DNA from: Bradyrhizobium sp. AUGA SZCCT0176
Lineage (GTDB): Bacteria > Pseudomonadota > Alphaproteobacteria > Rhizobiales > Xanthobacteraceae
Direction of reading: 5' to 3'
DNA: 64,000 nt
Assembly (NCBI RefSeq): GCF_018130145.1
Contig: NZ_JAFCMB010000024.1
Location: 21,350-85,349, forward strand
Shown here one piece after another: positions 8,015-17,519 of the stretch. The translations under genes were made by a program, and so were the position numbers. Below the pieces are notes generated by a model, which saw only the letters and a program-made list of their open reading frames with translations, was not told the DNA's origin and made no database searches. Within the stretch, counting starts at the first letter, position 1. Each line of letters begins with the position of its first letter.

Positions 8015-8602
8015 TTGGCCAACGCGTCGTCCAGCGAGAACAGCGCCCGGTCGCGAGCCGCGCCCGACAGCGGCGCGCGCGAAGACAGGGATAAGGATGC
8101 AACGCCCGCGAAAGCCGCAAGGAACGGCGGCCGTCTCGACCTCTTCAAATTCGTTCCCTTCCGCCTGAACCGGCTGGCAGCCGAAGTCTCTTCGGCGCTC
8201 TCGGCCGAGTATCAGGCGCGGTACGGGCTCGACATTCCGGAATGGCGCGTGCTGGCGACGCTGGGTTTTCGCGATCACGCCTGCAGCGCGCAATACATCG
8301 CCCATTGCACCCGCACCCACAAATCGACCATCAGCCGCGCCGTCACCACGCTGATGAAACGGCAGATGATCGAGCGCGTCGAGAACGAAGCAGACCGCCG
8401 CGAATTCCGGCTGCGCATGACGGCAAAAGGCAAGGCGCTGTACGAGGAACTGATCCCGCGCCTGCTGCGCCGGGAGCAGGAGATCCTGTCCTGCCTCTCC
8501 GCGCCGGAGCGAAAGGCGCTGGCCGCGCTGCTCGGCAAGATCGAGGCAAGCCTCGACCTCGTGCAGACCAGCGCAGAGGCCGACGCGAAGGAAGCGTATT
8601 AA
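8015..8602 (+). CDS. MarR family transcriptional regulator
   Basis: A 195-residue regulator. After a charged, low-complexity N-terminus of about 40 residues, the winged helix-turn-helix spans about residues 70-140 (CTRTHKSTISRAVTTLMKRQ, then a wing NEADRREFRLRMT). The TTG start at 8015 is supported by GGAG about 7 nt upstream. It is divergent from the monooxygenase-hmgA-fahA operon. It most likely represses that operon and is released by an aromatic acid, the usual MarR mode; the ligand is not determinable here. Confidence 0.93.
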   Translation: MANASSSENSARSRAAPDSGAREDRDKDATPAKAARNGGRLDLFKFVPFRLNRLAAEVSSALSAEYQARYGLDIPEWRVLATLGFRDHACSAQYIAHCTRTHKSTISRAVTTLMKRQMIERVENEADRREFRLRMTAKGKALYEELIPRLLRREQEILSCLSAPERKALAALLGKIEASLDLVQTSAEADAKEAY

Positions 8603-8610
8603 TCCTCAAC

Positions 8611-8747
8611 CCTCATGGTGAGGAGGCGCTCTTGCGCCGTCTCGAACCATGAGGCCATAGACGGGCCCGCATCCTTCGAGACGCCGCGCAAGAGCGCGGC
8701 TCTTCCAGCGACAACGGCAAAGCCGTTGCGCGGGGATGAGGGTCTAT
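8611..8747. repeat. Family E palindromic repeat
   Basis: Begins CCTCATGGTGAGGAGGCG, has inverted ACCATGAGG at 8646-8654, and ends near GGGGATGAGGG. It occupies most of the spacer between the converging marR and ridA-like genes and has no reading frame. Confidence 0.7.
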
Positions 8748-8780
8748 CAGCACGCCCGCGCGAACTCGAAACCGCGCCGC

Positions 8781-9125
8781 CTACTTCGTCGCCGTCACCA
8801 CGATTTCCACGATATGCGGCGGTTCGAGCTCGACGCCGAGGCAGGCGCGCATCGGCGGGTTACTGGTGTCGACCCATTCATCCCAGGCGCGGTTCATCTC
8901 GCTTTTGCGCTTCATGTCGGAGATATAGACGATCGCTGACAGGATTTTGCTCTTGTTCGAACCGCACAGAGCAAGGCTCTCGTCGATGCGGGCGAGCGCC
9001 TTGACGCTCTGCTCGTACATCGATGATGTGACCGGATCGGGCGCGACCGCCACGGTGAGCACCAGATCGTCGTGAACGACGGCGCGGCTGCGGGTTGGCG
9101 TGAGGCCGGGAAAGCGTTCGATCAT
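8781..9125 (-). CDS. RidA (YjgF/YER057c/UK114) family protein
   Basis: A 114-residue protein of the family that deaminates reactive enamine/imine intermediates. Family hallmarks are HDDLVLTVAVAPD near residue 20, SMYEQSVKALARIDESL, and the C-terminal PPHIVEIVVTATK. The canonical C-terminal catalytic Arg motif is not obvious, so this is probably a divergent RidA subgroup. It starts 9 bp after the stop of the lactonase-like gene, so the two form one operon. Confidence 0.88.
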   Translation of the reverse strand: MIERFPGLTPTRSRAVVHDDLVLTVAVAPDPVTSSMYEQSVKALARIDESLALCGSNKSKILSAIVYISDMKRKSEMNRAWDEWVDTSNPPMRACLGVELEPPHIVEIVVTATK

Positions 9126-9134
9126 GGCTTGATC

Positions 9135-9941
9135 CTACTTCACAAACGATCGTGACGGCGCCAGGTGCAAGGCAAACGCATCGACCTTGTCGCTGGCGCG
9201 CGGATAGATTTCGCTCACGATCGGATCATGGCCGGGAATGAAGCGGTCGGGGTGGCCGGCCAGCTTTTCAACGATCTCCCAGCCCTGCACCATGTCGCCG
9301 ACATTGTAGACGATCGGAAACGGGCTGCGCTTCTGCAGGTTGGCATAGTAATGCGCGGCATCCGAGGCCAGCACCACCGGCCCGCGCGCGGTCTCGACCC
9401 GCACCACCTGCAAACCATCGGAATGGCCGCCGACGCGATGCACGGTGACGCCGGGCGCGATCTCGCCATCGCCATTATGAAACGTGACGCGCTCGCCATA
9501 GACATGGCGCACCATCAGCGTGACGTGTTCGACAGAGAATGGGTGCCGGATCAGGCCGTTGCACATGCAGCGCCCGGTCGCGTAGCTCATCTCGCGATCC
9601 TGCAGATGGAACCGGGCGCCGGGGAAGCGGTCGAGATTGCCGGCGTGATCGTAGTGCAGATGGGTGACGACGACGTCCTTGATGCTGTCGGCCTTGACGC
9701 CAAACGCCTCCAGCGCATCGACCGGATTGAGGTTGAGCTTGCGCGACCGCGCCTTGGCTTCCTCGGCGTTGAAGCCGGTATCGACCAGGATCTCGCGGCC
9801 GTGGCCGCGGATCAGCCAGACGAAGTAGTCGAGGTCCTGCGCCGTGGTGTCGTGTGGATCCGGGATCAGGAAATTCAGATGAGGGGTGCGCGGCGACATC
9901 GTCGCATAGCGCAGTGCGTAGATTTCGTAGGCATTTCCCAT
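9135..9941 (-). CDS. Metallo-beta-lactamase-fold hydrolase, N-acyl homoserine lactonase type
   Basis: A 268-residue hydrolase with an intact di-metal motif THLHYDHAGN (His94, His96, Asp98, His99), a further His in GGHSDGLQ, Asp in LASDAAHYY and His in IPGHDP. This layout is that of AiiA/AttM-like lactonases. The substrate may be a quorum-sensing lactone or a metabolic lactone and cannot be decided from sequence. ATG 9941 was chosen because the upstream extension lacks family sequence. A RidA gene follows in the same operon. Confidence 0.9.
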   Translation of the reverse strand: MGNAYEIYALRYATMSPRTPHLNFLIPDPHDTTAQDLDYFVWLIRGHGREILVDTGFNAEEAKARSRKLNLNPVDALEAFGVKADSIKDVVVTHLHYDHAGNLDRFPGARFHLQDREMSYATGRCMCNGLIRHPFSVEHVTLMVRHVYGERVTFHNGDGEIAPGVTVHRVGGHSDGLQVVRVETARGPVVLASDAAHYYANLQKRSPFPIVYNVGDMVQGWEIVEKLAGHPDRFIPGHDPIVSEIYPRASDKVDAFALHLAPSRSFVK

Positions 9942-10338
9942 CGGTGTCACTTTTCTTGAGGTTTGAGTTTTGGCCGACGTCCACAACAAGCCATCGTCAT
10001 CCGCAAAGGTCAAACCGGCAGTGCGAATGACCATCCGTAACAGGGCGGCACACCCAATGTGTTACACCGCCGGTGGCTGACCGGGCACCAGGGCCACGGC
10101 TGGAGGGCTACGCAACCACCGGCTGATCACGCACCGCAATTTCACGACCAACGGGATTTATTCCCCTTCAATTCCCAAGGGTTCATCGCGGGTTCGTCGC
10201 GGTGAATTGTCGCAATTAACGTCGCCTTCGCAAGTGGTTGACGGCCTGCGGGGCTCGTTTGATAATGCGGTTTGCGTGGAGTATGGTCGCCGCGGCGCAA
10301 GCTCGGATCGGCGCTTTTTTGGCTGGACTGCGGTGATA
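9942..10338. other. Gene-free spacer between divergent genes
   Basis: A 397-bp spacer between the lactonase-like gene and the caspase-fold gene. I see no gene in it. It holds one good sigma-70-like promoter at 10238-10266, facing the caspase-fold gene. A short GC-rich stretch at about 10050-10110 gives no clear hairpin. Confidence 0.6.
10238..10266 (+). promoter_or_regulatory. Sigma-70-type promoter for the caspase-fold gene
   Basis: TTGACG at 10238-10243 and GATAAT at 10261-10266 are separated by exactly 17 bp. The predicted start of transcription is about 65 bp upstream of the ATG at 10339. Confidence 0.6.
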
Positions 10339-11877
10339 ATGAAAATCCGCCTTGCATTGCTTCTCACAGTGATCTTTTCCGTGGCGTCGATCGCCCCGTC
10401 GTTCGGGGCCGGCGAGCGTTTTGCGCTGGTGATCGGCAATTCGAAATATCCGGACGCCGAAGCGCCGCTGAAAGAGCCGATCAACGACGCGCGCGATGTC
10501 GCCGAAGAACTCAAGCGCGATGGCTTCAACGTCGATATCGGCGAAAACCTCACCGGCGACGGCATGCGCCGGGCCTTCGAGCGCCTGTACGGGAAGATCA
10601 AGCCCGGCTCGGTCGCCCTGATCTTCTTCTCGGGTTTCGGCATCCAGGCGAACCGCCAGAGCTACATGATCCCGGTCGACGCGCAGATCTGGGCCGAGGC
10701 CGACGTGCGCCGCGACGGCTTCAGCCTCGAGATGGTGCTGGGCGAGATCAACAGCCGCGGCGCCGGCGTCAAGATCGCCTTGGTCGACGCCTCCAGGCGC
10801 AATCCGTTCGAGCGCCGGTTCCGCAGTTTTTCCGCCGGACTTGCGCCGGTCATCGCGCCGAACGGCTCTCTGGTGATGTATTCGGCGGCCCTTTCGTCGG
10901 TCATTTCGGATAATGGCAGCGATCGCAGCCTGTTCGTGCGGGAACTGCTCAAGGAAATCCGCACCCCCGATTTGATGGCCGAGGAAACTTTGAATCGCAC
11001 CCGGGTCGGCGTCACCCGCGCCTCGCGCCAGGAACAGGTGCCGTGGATTTCGTCGTCGCTGGCCGAGGATTTCTCCTTCATCCCGGGCGGCGCAGGGCCG
11101 AAGCCTTCGAGTCCGCCGCCAGCCCCGCCTCCGGTTGTCGCCGCGCCCTCCCCGCCGCCGGTCGCCGCCGCTCCGTCACCTCCCCCCGCTCCGACACCGG
11201 CGCCTGCTCCGGCACCTCCCGCCGGAGCCCAGGTGGCCATTGCGACGCCGGCACCGCCGCCACCTGCACCGCCGCAGCCGCCCGCTCCGCCGCAGCCGCC
11301 AAAACAGGTCGAAGTCACCATCCCGCCGCCCGCTCCGCCGGCCAAGCCGACCGAGAGCAACACGGCGATCGCGGCGCTCGCCGATGATCCGACCATCAAG
11401 AGCCTCACCGCCAAGCTCAACGACAACCCCGACGATGGGGCCGCGCTGTATCGGCGGGGCCAGGTCTATGCCAGCAAGGGCGCCTACGAACTCGCGATCA
11501 AGGACTTCAACAATTCGCTGCGGCTCAACCCGAAGGATGTGGAAGCCTACAACAACCGCTGTTGGGCCCGCACGGTCATCGGCGACCTACAGGCCGCGCT
11601 GAAGGATTGCAACGAGGCGCTGCGGTTGCGTCCGAATTTCGTCGATGCGCTGGACAGCCGCGGCCTCGTCAACCTCAAGAGCGGACAGACCAAGAATGCA
11701 ATTGCCGACTTCGACGCCGCGCTGAAGATCAACCCGAGATTGACCTCGTCGCTGTACGGACGGGGCATTGCCAAGAAGCGCAACGGCTCGATCCCGGAAG
11801 GCGATCTGGATATTAGCAACGCCAAGGCGATGGATCCGAATATCGTTAAGGAATTCGCCGATTACGGGGTACAGTGA
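10339..11877 (+). CDS. Secreted caspase-fold (pseudo-enzyme) protein with TPR tail
   Basis: A 512-residue protein. A signal peptide (about residues 1-24) is followed by a peptidase C14 caspase-like domain (25-245), a Pro/Ala-rich linker of about 100 residues, and three to four TPR repeats (about 385-505). The fold motifs are clear (FALVIGNSKYP, EPINDARDVAEELK, YMIPVDA). The catalytic His of the SGHG motif is Phe100 (FFSGFG) and the catalytic Cys of DAC is Ser152 (VDASRRNPFE), so proteolysis is unlikely. The start at ATG 10339 gives the signal peptide. A periplasmic scaffold role is inferred from the TPRs. A paralogue lies at 31582-32421. Confidence 0.93.
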   Translation: MKIRLALLLTVIFSVASIAPSFGAGERFALVIGNSKYPDAEAPLKEPINDARDVAEELKRDGFNVDIGENLTGDGMRRAFERLYGKIKPGSVALIFFSGFGIQANRQSYMIPVDAQIWAEADVRRDGFSLEMVLGEINSRGAGVKIALVDASRRNPFERRFRSFSAGLAPVIAPNGSLVMYSAALSSVISDNGSDRSLFVRELLKEIRTPDLMAEETLNRTRVGVTRASRQEQVPWISSSLAEDFSFIPGGAGPKPSSPPPAPPPVVAAPSPPPVAAAPSPPPAPTPAPAPAPPAGAQVAIATPAPPPPAPPQPPAPPQPPKQVEVTIPPPAPPAKPTESNTAIAALADDPTIKSLTAKLNDNPDDGAALYRRGQVYASKGAYELAIKDFNNSLRLNPKDVEAYNNRCWARTVIGDLQAALKDCNEALRLRPNFVDALDSRGLVNLKSGQTKNAIADFDAALKINPRLTSSLYGRGIAKKRNGSIPEGDLDISNAKAMDPNIVKEFADYGVQ

Positions 11878-12013
11878 CGATTATTTGACGCTAACTGGCA
11901 GCCTCCTCGAACCGACAGGCGGGCGGCTAGACTAACGGTAATAGGCCGCGACCGGATTGGTCCGGCAGCTCATTTGAATCACGTTTTGGAACCACGCGCA
12001 GGAGGGACTGGTA

Positions 12014-12691
12014 ATGTCACAGAGCTCTGGAACAAAGACCCTGACCGGGCTCCTTTCGATCGCGACGCTCGGCGCCGCCCTCTGCTTTGGCATGGCCAGC
12101 GCGGTTGCCGAGGAGAAGGCCAAGGACAAGAACGTGACCGAGGATCAGATCCTCCGCGCGCTGGTGCCGGAAAAGAAGCCGCTGACCCGCGGCCTGTCGG
12201 TCGGTCCGCAGCAGGTTGATCAGGCCGCAGTTGCCGCCGAAGGGCAGTTCGTCCAGAAAATCCGCGGCCGCTCGACGCGGTCGCTGTCGTTCAGCGAGCG
12301 TGAAGAGATCGCCGCCATCGTCAAGGACAAGCCCAAGATCGATCTGGAAATCAACTTCGACTACAACTCGGCCGATATCAGCCCCAGATCGCTGGCATCG
12401 GTTCAGGCGCTCGGCCGCGCATTGTCCAATTCCGACCTGAAAGGCTCGACCTTCGTGGTCGCCGGTCATACCGACGCAGCCGGCGGCGAAGGCTACAACC
12501 AGGACCTTTCCGAGCGGCGCGCCGACGCGATCAAGCGCTATCTGGTCGATAAATACGGCATCAACGGCACCGATCTGGTGACCGTCGGTTACGGCAAGAG
12601 CAAGCTGAAGGACTCGAACCAGCCGATGGCCGAAGCCAATCGCCGCGTGCAGGTTGTGAACATGGAAAACAAGGCCACTGCGTCCAAATAG
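12014..12691 (+). CDS. OmpA-family peptidoglycan-binding protein
   Basis: A 225-residue envelope protein with an N-terminal signal sequence (hydrophobic stretch about residues 10-32). A C-terminal OmpA/MotB domain spans about 110-215: INFDYNSADISPRSLASVQA, then VAGHTDAAGGEGYNQDLSER and the family-typical Asp/Arg pair that binds diaminopimelate. AGGAGGG lies 9 nt before the ATG. It follows the caspase-fold gene by 136 bp and precedes a terminator, so it may be co-transcribed with that gene (inference). Confidence 0.94.
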   Translation: MSQSSGTKTLTGLLSIATLGAALCFGMASAVAEEKAKDKNVTEDQILRALVPEKKPLTRGLSVGPQQVDQAAVAAEGQFVQKIRGRSTRSLSFSEREEIAAIVKDKPKIDLEINFDYNSADISPRSLASVQALGRALSNSDLKGSTFVVAGHTDAAGGEGYNQDLSERRADAIKRYLVDKYGINGTDLVTVGYGKSKLKDSNQPMAEANRRVQVVNMENKATASK

Positions 12692-12736
12692 CCTGTTCAA
12701 GTAGGGCGTGGCGTTGACCTAGATTTTCCGGCTACA

Positions 12737-12770
12737 ATGCGTTCCGCAGCACCCTTGCGGGACGCATTTT
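12737..12770 (+). terminator. Intrinsic terminator after the OmpA-family gene
   Basis: Stem ATGCGTTCCGCA / TGCGGGACGCAT (12 bp with one G-T pair), loop of 7, then TTTTGTTTT. It separates the OmpA-family gene from the RND adaptor gene. Confidence 0.8.
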
Positions 12771-12848
12771 GTTTTGGGTTCATTGTGATTTTTCGGTGAA
12801 CCGGATGCACCCCGCTTCATTTGACTTCCAGTCTGGATTGATCCGGCG

Positions 12849-13778
12849 ATGAAACTCTCCGAATACCTCAAACCTGCGCTCGGAGTAGCGTTCGTTGTTG
12901 TTGTGGGTGGCTTCTACTACTGGTTCGAGCACCGCTCCCGTCCCGAGCCCAAGGATACGCCCAGCCAGGCGCTGGTGATCGTGACCAAATCCACCAATGC
13001 CTGCTTCTCCGACATGGTGCGGGTCACCGGATTCATCGTGCCGCGCCGCGAAGCGCAGGTCGGCGTCGATCAGGAAGGCTCCAGGGTCACCGATGTCTTC
13101 GTCCGCGAAGGCGACATGGTGGCGGACAATCAGGAATTGGCACGCCTGACCGCGCCGCCGCAGCAGCCGGGAGCTCCGGGCGGCGGCAGGACCGGACCGA
13201 TATCGCTGCGCACGCCTGGCCCAGGCCTCGTTACCGAAGTCAGGACCGCCGTCGGCGCGCCGGCCTCGCCGCAGGCCGGACCGATGTTCCGGATTTCCGT
13301 CAACAACGAGATCGAGCTGGAGGCCGAAGTGCCGAGCGTCCATCTGCTCAAGCTCAATCCCGGCGCCACGGTGCGGATCAGCCGCGACGACGCGCCCGAT
13401 CTGGTCGGCAAGATCCGGCAAATCTCGCCGCAGATCGACCGCGCCACCCAGCTCGGCAAGGTCAGGATTTCGCTGAACAACAATCCCTCGCTCAAGGTCG
13501 GCATGTTCGCCCGCGCCAATATCGACGCCAAGCGCAGCTGTGGCGTCGCGGTGCCGCGTACCGCCATCGACCGCCTGACCCTGCAGGTGGTCAAGGAGAA
13601 CAACAGGATCGAGACGCGAAAAGTCCGGGTCGGCCTGACGTCGGACACCTCTACGGAAATTCTTGAAGGCCTCGCCGTCGGTGAAACCGTCGTGGCCGAT
13701 GCTGGAACCTCGCTGCATGACGGCGACCAGATCAAGACCATGTTTGCCGACGAACTCGAGCGCACGCGGACACGATAA
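12849..13778 (+). CDS. RND efflux periplasmic adaptor subunit (membrane fusion protein)
   Basis: A 309-residue HlyD/AcrA-type adaptor that links an inner-membrane RND pump to an outer-membrane channel. One N-terminal membrane anchor (residues about 10-25) is followed by a lipoyl/barrel-sandwich domain split around a Pro/Gly-rich insert (about 102-118), then beta-barrel and membrane-proximal domains. It has only two cysteines, Cys52 and Cys231, matched in a paralogue at 30630-31514. Its TAA stop overlaps the pump ATG by one base, so the two are translated together. The alpha-hairpin is short or absent. Confidence 0.93.
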   Translation: MKLSEYLKPALGVAFVVVVGGFYYWFEHRSRPEPKDTPSQALVIVTKSTNACFSDMVRVTGFIVPRREAQVGVDQEGSRVTDVFVREGDMVADNQELARLTAPPQQPGAPGGGRTGPISLRTPGPGLVTEVRTAVGAPASPQAGPMFRISVNNEIELEAEVPSVHLLKLNPGATVRISRDDAPDLVGKIRQISPQIDRATQLGKVRISLNNNPSLKVGMFARANIDAKRSCGVAVPRTAIDRLTLQVVKENNRIETRKVRVGLTSDTSTEILEGLAVGETVVADAGTSLHDGDQIKTMFADELERTRTR

Positions 13779-16700
13779 TGGCTTTGAATATCTCGGCATG
13801 GTCGATCCGGAACCCGCTTCCGTCCATCGTATTTTCAATCATCCTTCTGGTGCTGGGATGGGTCAGCTTCACCAAGCTCGCGGTCACGCGGCTGCCGAGC
13901 GCCGACATCCCCGTGATCTCGGTGGCGGTCTCGCAGTTCGGCGCAGCGCCCTCGGAGCTTGAATCTCAGGTCACCAAGACGATCGAGGACGGCGTATCCG
14001 GCGTCGAGGGCGTGCGGCACATTTCGTCGTCGATTACCGATGGCCTGTCGCTGACCACGATCCAGTTCGCGCTCGAGACCAACACCGACCGCGCGCTGAA
14101 CGACATCAAGGATGCCGTCACCCGCGTTCGTGCCAGCCTGCCGCAAAACGTCACCGAGCCGCTGATCCAGCGCGTCGACGTGATCGGCCTGCCGATCGTC
14201 ACCTATGCCGCGATCTCTCCGGGCAAGACGCCGGAGCAGCTGTCCTATTTCGTCGACGACGTCGTCAAACGCGCGCTGCAGGGCGTCCGCGGCGTCGCCC
14301 AGGTCGAGCGCATCGGCGGTGTCGAGCGCGAGATTCTGGTCTCGCTCGATCCCGACCGGTTGCAGGCCTCGGGGCTTACCGCCGTCAATGTCAGCCAGAT
14401 CCTGCGCGGCACCAATGTCGACCTCGCCGGCGGCCGCGCCGGAATCGGCAATAACGACCAGGCGATCCGCACCCTGGCCGGCGCCAAGACGCTGAACGAA
14501 CTCGCCGGCACCATGATCCCGCTGTTCGGCGGCGGCGAGGTGCGGCTCGACGATCTCGGCACCGTCACCGACACCATCGCCGATCGCCGGACCTTTGCCC
14601 GCTTCAACGGCGAGCCGGTGGTCGCGCTCGGCATCAAGCGCTCGAAGGGCGCCAGCGACGTGGTGGTCGCGGCCGCCGTGCAAAAACGCATCGATGCGCT
14701 GAAGGCGGCCTATCCCGACGTCGACCTGAAGATGATCGACACGTCGGTCGATTTCACCAAGGGCAATTACGAGGCGGCGATCTCGACCCTGTTCGAGGGT
14801 GCTATTCTCGCCGTCGTTGTCGTGCTGTTGTTCCTGCGCGATATCCGCGCCACGATCATCGCCGCGATCTCGCTGCCGCTGTCGATCTTCCCGGCGTTCT
14901 GGGTGATGGATCTGCTCGGCTTCTCGCTCAACCTCGTCAGCTTCCTCGCCATCACGCTGTCGACCGGTATTCTGGTCGACGACGCCATCGTCGAGATCGA
15001 AAACATCGTCCGCCACATGCGCATGGGCAAGACGCCCTACCGCGCTGCGTTGGAAGCCGCCGACGAAATCGGCCTCGCCGTGATCGCGATCTCGCTGACC
15101 ATCATCGCGATCTTCGCGCCGGCAAGCTTCATGTCCGGGATCGCCGGGCAGTTCTTCAAGCAATTCGGCATCACCGTGTCGGTGCAGGTGTTCTTCTCGC
15201 TGCTCGCGGCGCGCTTCGTCACGCCGGTGCTGGCGGCTTACTTCCTCAAAGATCACCCGCATGAGGATCCGCCGCCCGGGCGCTTGCTGAAGGCTTACAC
15301 CAGGCTCGTGACGTGGTCGGTGAAACACTACTTCATCACCGTGCTGGCCGGACTTGCGATATTTGCCGCCTCGATCTGGAGCATCACGTTGCTGCCGCAG
15401 GGCTTCCTGCCGGCGCAGGACACCGCGCGCTCGCTGCTGGCGATGGAGCTGCCGCCAGGCTCGCAACTCGCCTACACCGAGAAGGTGACGGAAGAAATCG
15501 TCCAGCGCCTGCGCAAGCGCCCGGAGATCAAGAGCATATTCGTCGATGGCGGCCGGGTGCCGCCGGGAACGCAGGAAGTGCGGCGCGCCGCGCTGATCAT
15601 CAACTACACGCCGAAGAAAGACCGCGACAGCAAGCACACCCAGCGCCTGCTCGAGCTCGATATCAGCAAGGAACTGGAAAACGTCCCGGACATCCGGTTC
15701 TGGTTCCTCGATGAAAACGGCCTGCGTGCGATTTCGCTCGTCGTGACCGGCATCGACAGCAACATCGTCGGCAACGTCGCCAACGAACTCGCGACCCAGA
15801 TGAAGCGGATTCCGATCATCGCCAACGTGATCTCGGAAACCTCGCTCGACCGGCCGGAGCTTCGGATTCGCCCAAGGGCCGAACTGGCCGCGCGGCTTGG
15901 CGTCTCCACCGAAAGCCTGTCGCAAACCATCCGTGTCGCCACCATCGGCGACGTCGGCCCGGCGCTCGCCAAGTTCGATGCCGGCGACCGCCAGGTGCCG
16001 ATCCGCGTCCAGCTCGAGGACAGCGCGCGCGGCGACCTGCAGATGCTGCAGCAATTGCGGGTGCCGCTCGGCCAGCGCGGCGAGCGCGGCGGCGTGCCGC
16101 TGTCTGTCGTCGCCGACATCCAGCTCGACCAGGGCCCGACCAGCATCAACCGTTACGACCGGGAACGGCAGGCCACCGTCGCAGCCGACCTCGTCGGCAC
16201 CGCGGCGCTGGGCGACGCTACCAAGATGATCTACGACCTGCCCGTGATGAAGAGCCTGCCGAAGGGCGTCAAGGTCAGCCCGTCGGGCGACGCCGAAAGC
16301 CTGGCCGAATTGTCGGACGGCTTTGCCACCGCCATCACCGCCGGCCTGATGATGGTCTACGCGGTGCTGGTGCTGTTGTTCGGCACCTTCCTGCAGCCGA
16401 TCACCATCCTGTTCTCGCTTCCGCTTTCGATCGGCGGCGCGATCGCAGCCTTGCTGCTGACCGGCAAGCAGCTGACCACGCCGGTGTGGATCGGCATCCT
16501 GATGCTGATGGGCATCGTCACCAAGAACGCCATCATGCTGGTGGAGTTCGCGGTCGAGTCGATCCGCGAAGGCAACAAGCGCGATTTTGCGATCATCGAC
16601 GCCGGCATCAAGCGCGCCCGCCCGATCATCATGACCACCATCGCGATGGCGGCCGGCATGATGCCGTCAGCGCTGGCATTCGGCGCCGGCGGCGAGTTCC

Positions 16701-16945
16701 GCTCGCCGATGGCGCTCGCCGTGATCGGCGGTCTGGTGTTCTCGACAGTGCTGTCGCTGGTGTTCGTGCCGGCGATGTTCATGATGATGGACGATCTCGG
16801 TGCGCTGATCTGGCGCTACGGCAAGCTGCTGCTGGCCTCGGAAGCCGAGAGCGACGATGTTCCGCCGGGCGGCCATCACACCGCACCGCCTCCAGCCAAG
16901 GGGCCGCCGCCGGTCCCGCCGGCGATGTCGCCCGCAGCGAAGTGA
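13778..16945 (+). CDS. RND efflux permease, AcrB/HAE1 family
   Basis: A 1055-residue inner-membrane proton-driven exporter of hydrophobic or amphiphilic compounds. Twelve membrane segments flank two large periplasmic domains, the usual layout. The proton-relay acidic pair is visible in ILVDDAIVEIEN (TM4) and the partner Lys in GIVTKNAIMLVEF (TM10). The C-terminus ends in a Pro-rich tail. No outer-membrane factor is adjacent, so it must share one encoded elsewhere. The substrate is not predictable. Confidence 0.96.
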   Translation: MALNISAWSIRNPLPSIVFSIILLVLGWVSFTKLAVTRLPSADIPVISVAVSQFGAAPSELESQVTKTIEDGVSGVEGVRHISSSITDGLSLTTIQFALETNTDRALNDIKDAVTRVRASLPQNVTEPLIQRVDVIGLPIVTYAAISPGKTPEQLSYFVDDVVKRALQGVRGVAQVERIGGVEREILVSLDPDRLQASGLTAVNVSQILRGTNVDLAGGRAGIGNNDQAIRTLAGAKTLNELAGTMIPLFGGGEVRLDDLGTVTDTIADRRTFARFNGEPVVALGIKRSKGASDVVVAAAVQKRIDALKAAYPDVDLKMIDTSVDFTKGNYEAAISTLFEGAILAVVVVLLFLRDIRATIIAAISLPLSIFPAFWVMDLLGFSLNLVSFLAITLSTGILVDDAIVEIENIVRHMRMGKTPYRAALEAADEIGLAVIAISLTIIAIFAPASFMSGIAGQFFKQFGITVSVQVFFSLLAARFVTPVLAAYFLKDHPHEDPPPGRLLKAYTRLVTWSVKHYFITVLAGLAIFAASIWSITLLPQGFLPAQDTARSLLAMELPPGSQLAYTEKVTEEIVQRLRKRPEIKSIFVDGGRVPPGTQEVRRAALIINYTPKKDRDSKHTQRLLELDISKELENVPDIRFWFLDENGLRAISLVVTGIDSNIVGNVANELATQMKRIPIIANVISETSLDRPELRIRPRAELAARLGVSTESLSQTIRVATIGDVGPALAKFDAGDRQVPIRVQLEDSARGDLQMLQQLRVPLGQRGERGGVPLSVVADIQLDQGPTSINRYDRERQATVAADLVGTAALGDATKMIYDLPVMKSLPKGVKVSPSGDAESLAELSDGFATAITAGLMMVYAVLVLLFGTFLQPITILFSLPLSIGGAIAALLLTGKQLTTPVWIGILMLMGIVTKNAIMLVEFAVESIREGNKRDFAIIDAGIKRARPIIMTTIAMAAGMMPSALAFGAGGEFRSPMALAVIGGLVFSTVLSLVFVPAMFMMMDDLGALIWRYGKLLLASEAESDDVPPGGHHTAPPPAKGPPPVPPAMSPAAK

Positions 16946-17104
16946 GGCGCTTTCCACCCAAGCAAGCCCTCAACGGTCGATAGCCGAGATCGCCTGCGGC
17001 TCTGCAGGCGCTTGCATCGCGCCGTTCATCCGAACCACTTCTGCTGTTGCCCGCATCGAAGCGGGTGCTATGCTCGGGCTCAACCAATAGTTTAAGGGGG
17101 CGGG

Positions 17105-17509
17105 ATGGCAGATCGAGAAGCGATGCGAAAGCTCGTCGAGCAAGCGTATGCAGACCGCGGTAGCGGCAACATCGAGGGCCTCATGTCAGCGTTTCACGCT
17201 GACGCGGTTTTCGAACTTGCCGGGGAGCCGAAGGTCCTCGCATTGGCGGGAACGGTTCGCAGTCATCCGAACGTTCGCGAAGCGATGACTGGTTTCATTG
17301 GCGCTTTTCAGTTCATCGAGCGTGACATCATCGCCTTTATCGCAGACGGCGATCGCGCCGCCGTGCACTCGCGGCTCACGATGCGGTTCAAGGATATAAC
17401 CTTCACGACGGAATTGACCGACCTGTTCAAATTCCAGGACGGAAAAATCATCGAACTCGTCGAGTTCGCCGATACAGCGCTGATCAAGGAAATAACCGCC
17501 GGGGCCTGA
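17105..17509 (+). CDS. SnoaL-like (NTF2-fold) protein
   Basis: A 134-residue protein of the NTF2/SnoaL fold: an N-terminal helix with YADRGSGNIEGLMSAFHADA, a conserved FELAG strand, and a C-terminal TELTDLFKFQDGKIIELVEF typical of ketosteroid-isomerase-like proteins. Such proteins may be small enzymes or ligand binders; the function here is unknown. It converges with the Crp-like gene, the two stops lying 10 bp apart. Confidence 0.85.
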   Translation: MADREAMRKLVEQAYADRGSGNIEGLMSAFHADAVFELAGEPKVLALAGTVRSHPNVREAMTGFIGAFQFIERDIIAFIADGDRAAVHSRLTMRFKDITFTTELTDLFKFQDGKIIELVEFADTALIKEITAGA

Positions 17510-17519
17510 CGATCAGGCC

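Noticed and set aside
13835..16054. 739-codon open frame antisense to the RND pump
   Set aside because: Composition is Arg/Asp/His-rich and repetitive, as expected opposite a high-GC gene; no domain or ribosome site, while the sense frame is a clear AcrB homologue.
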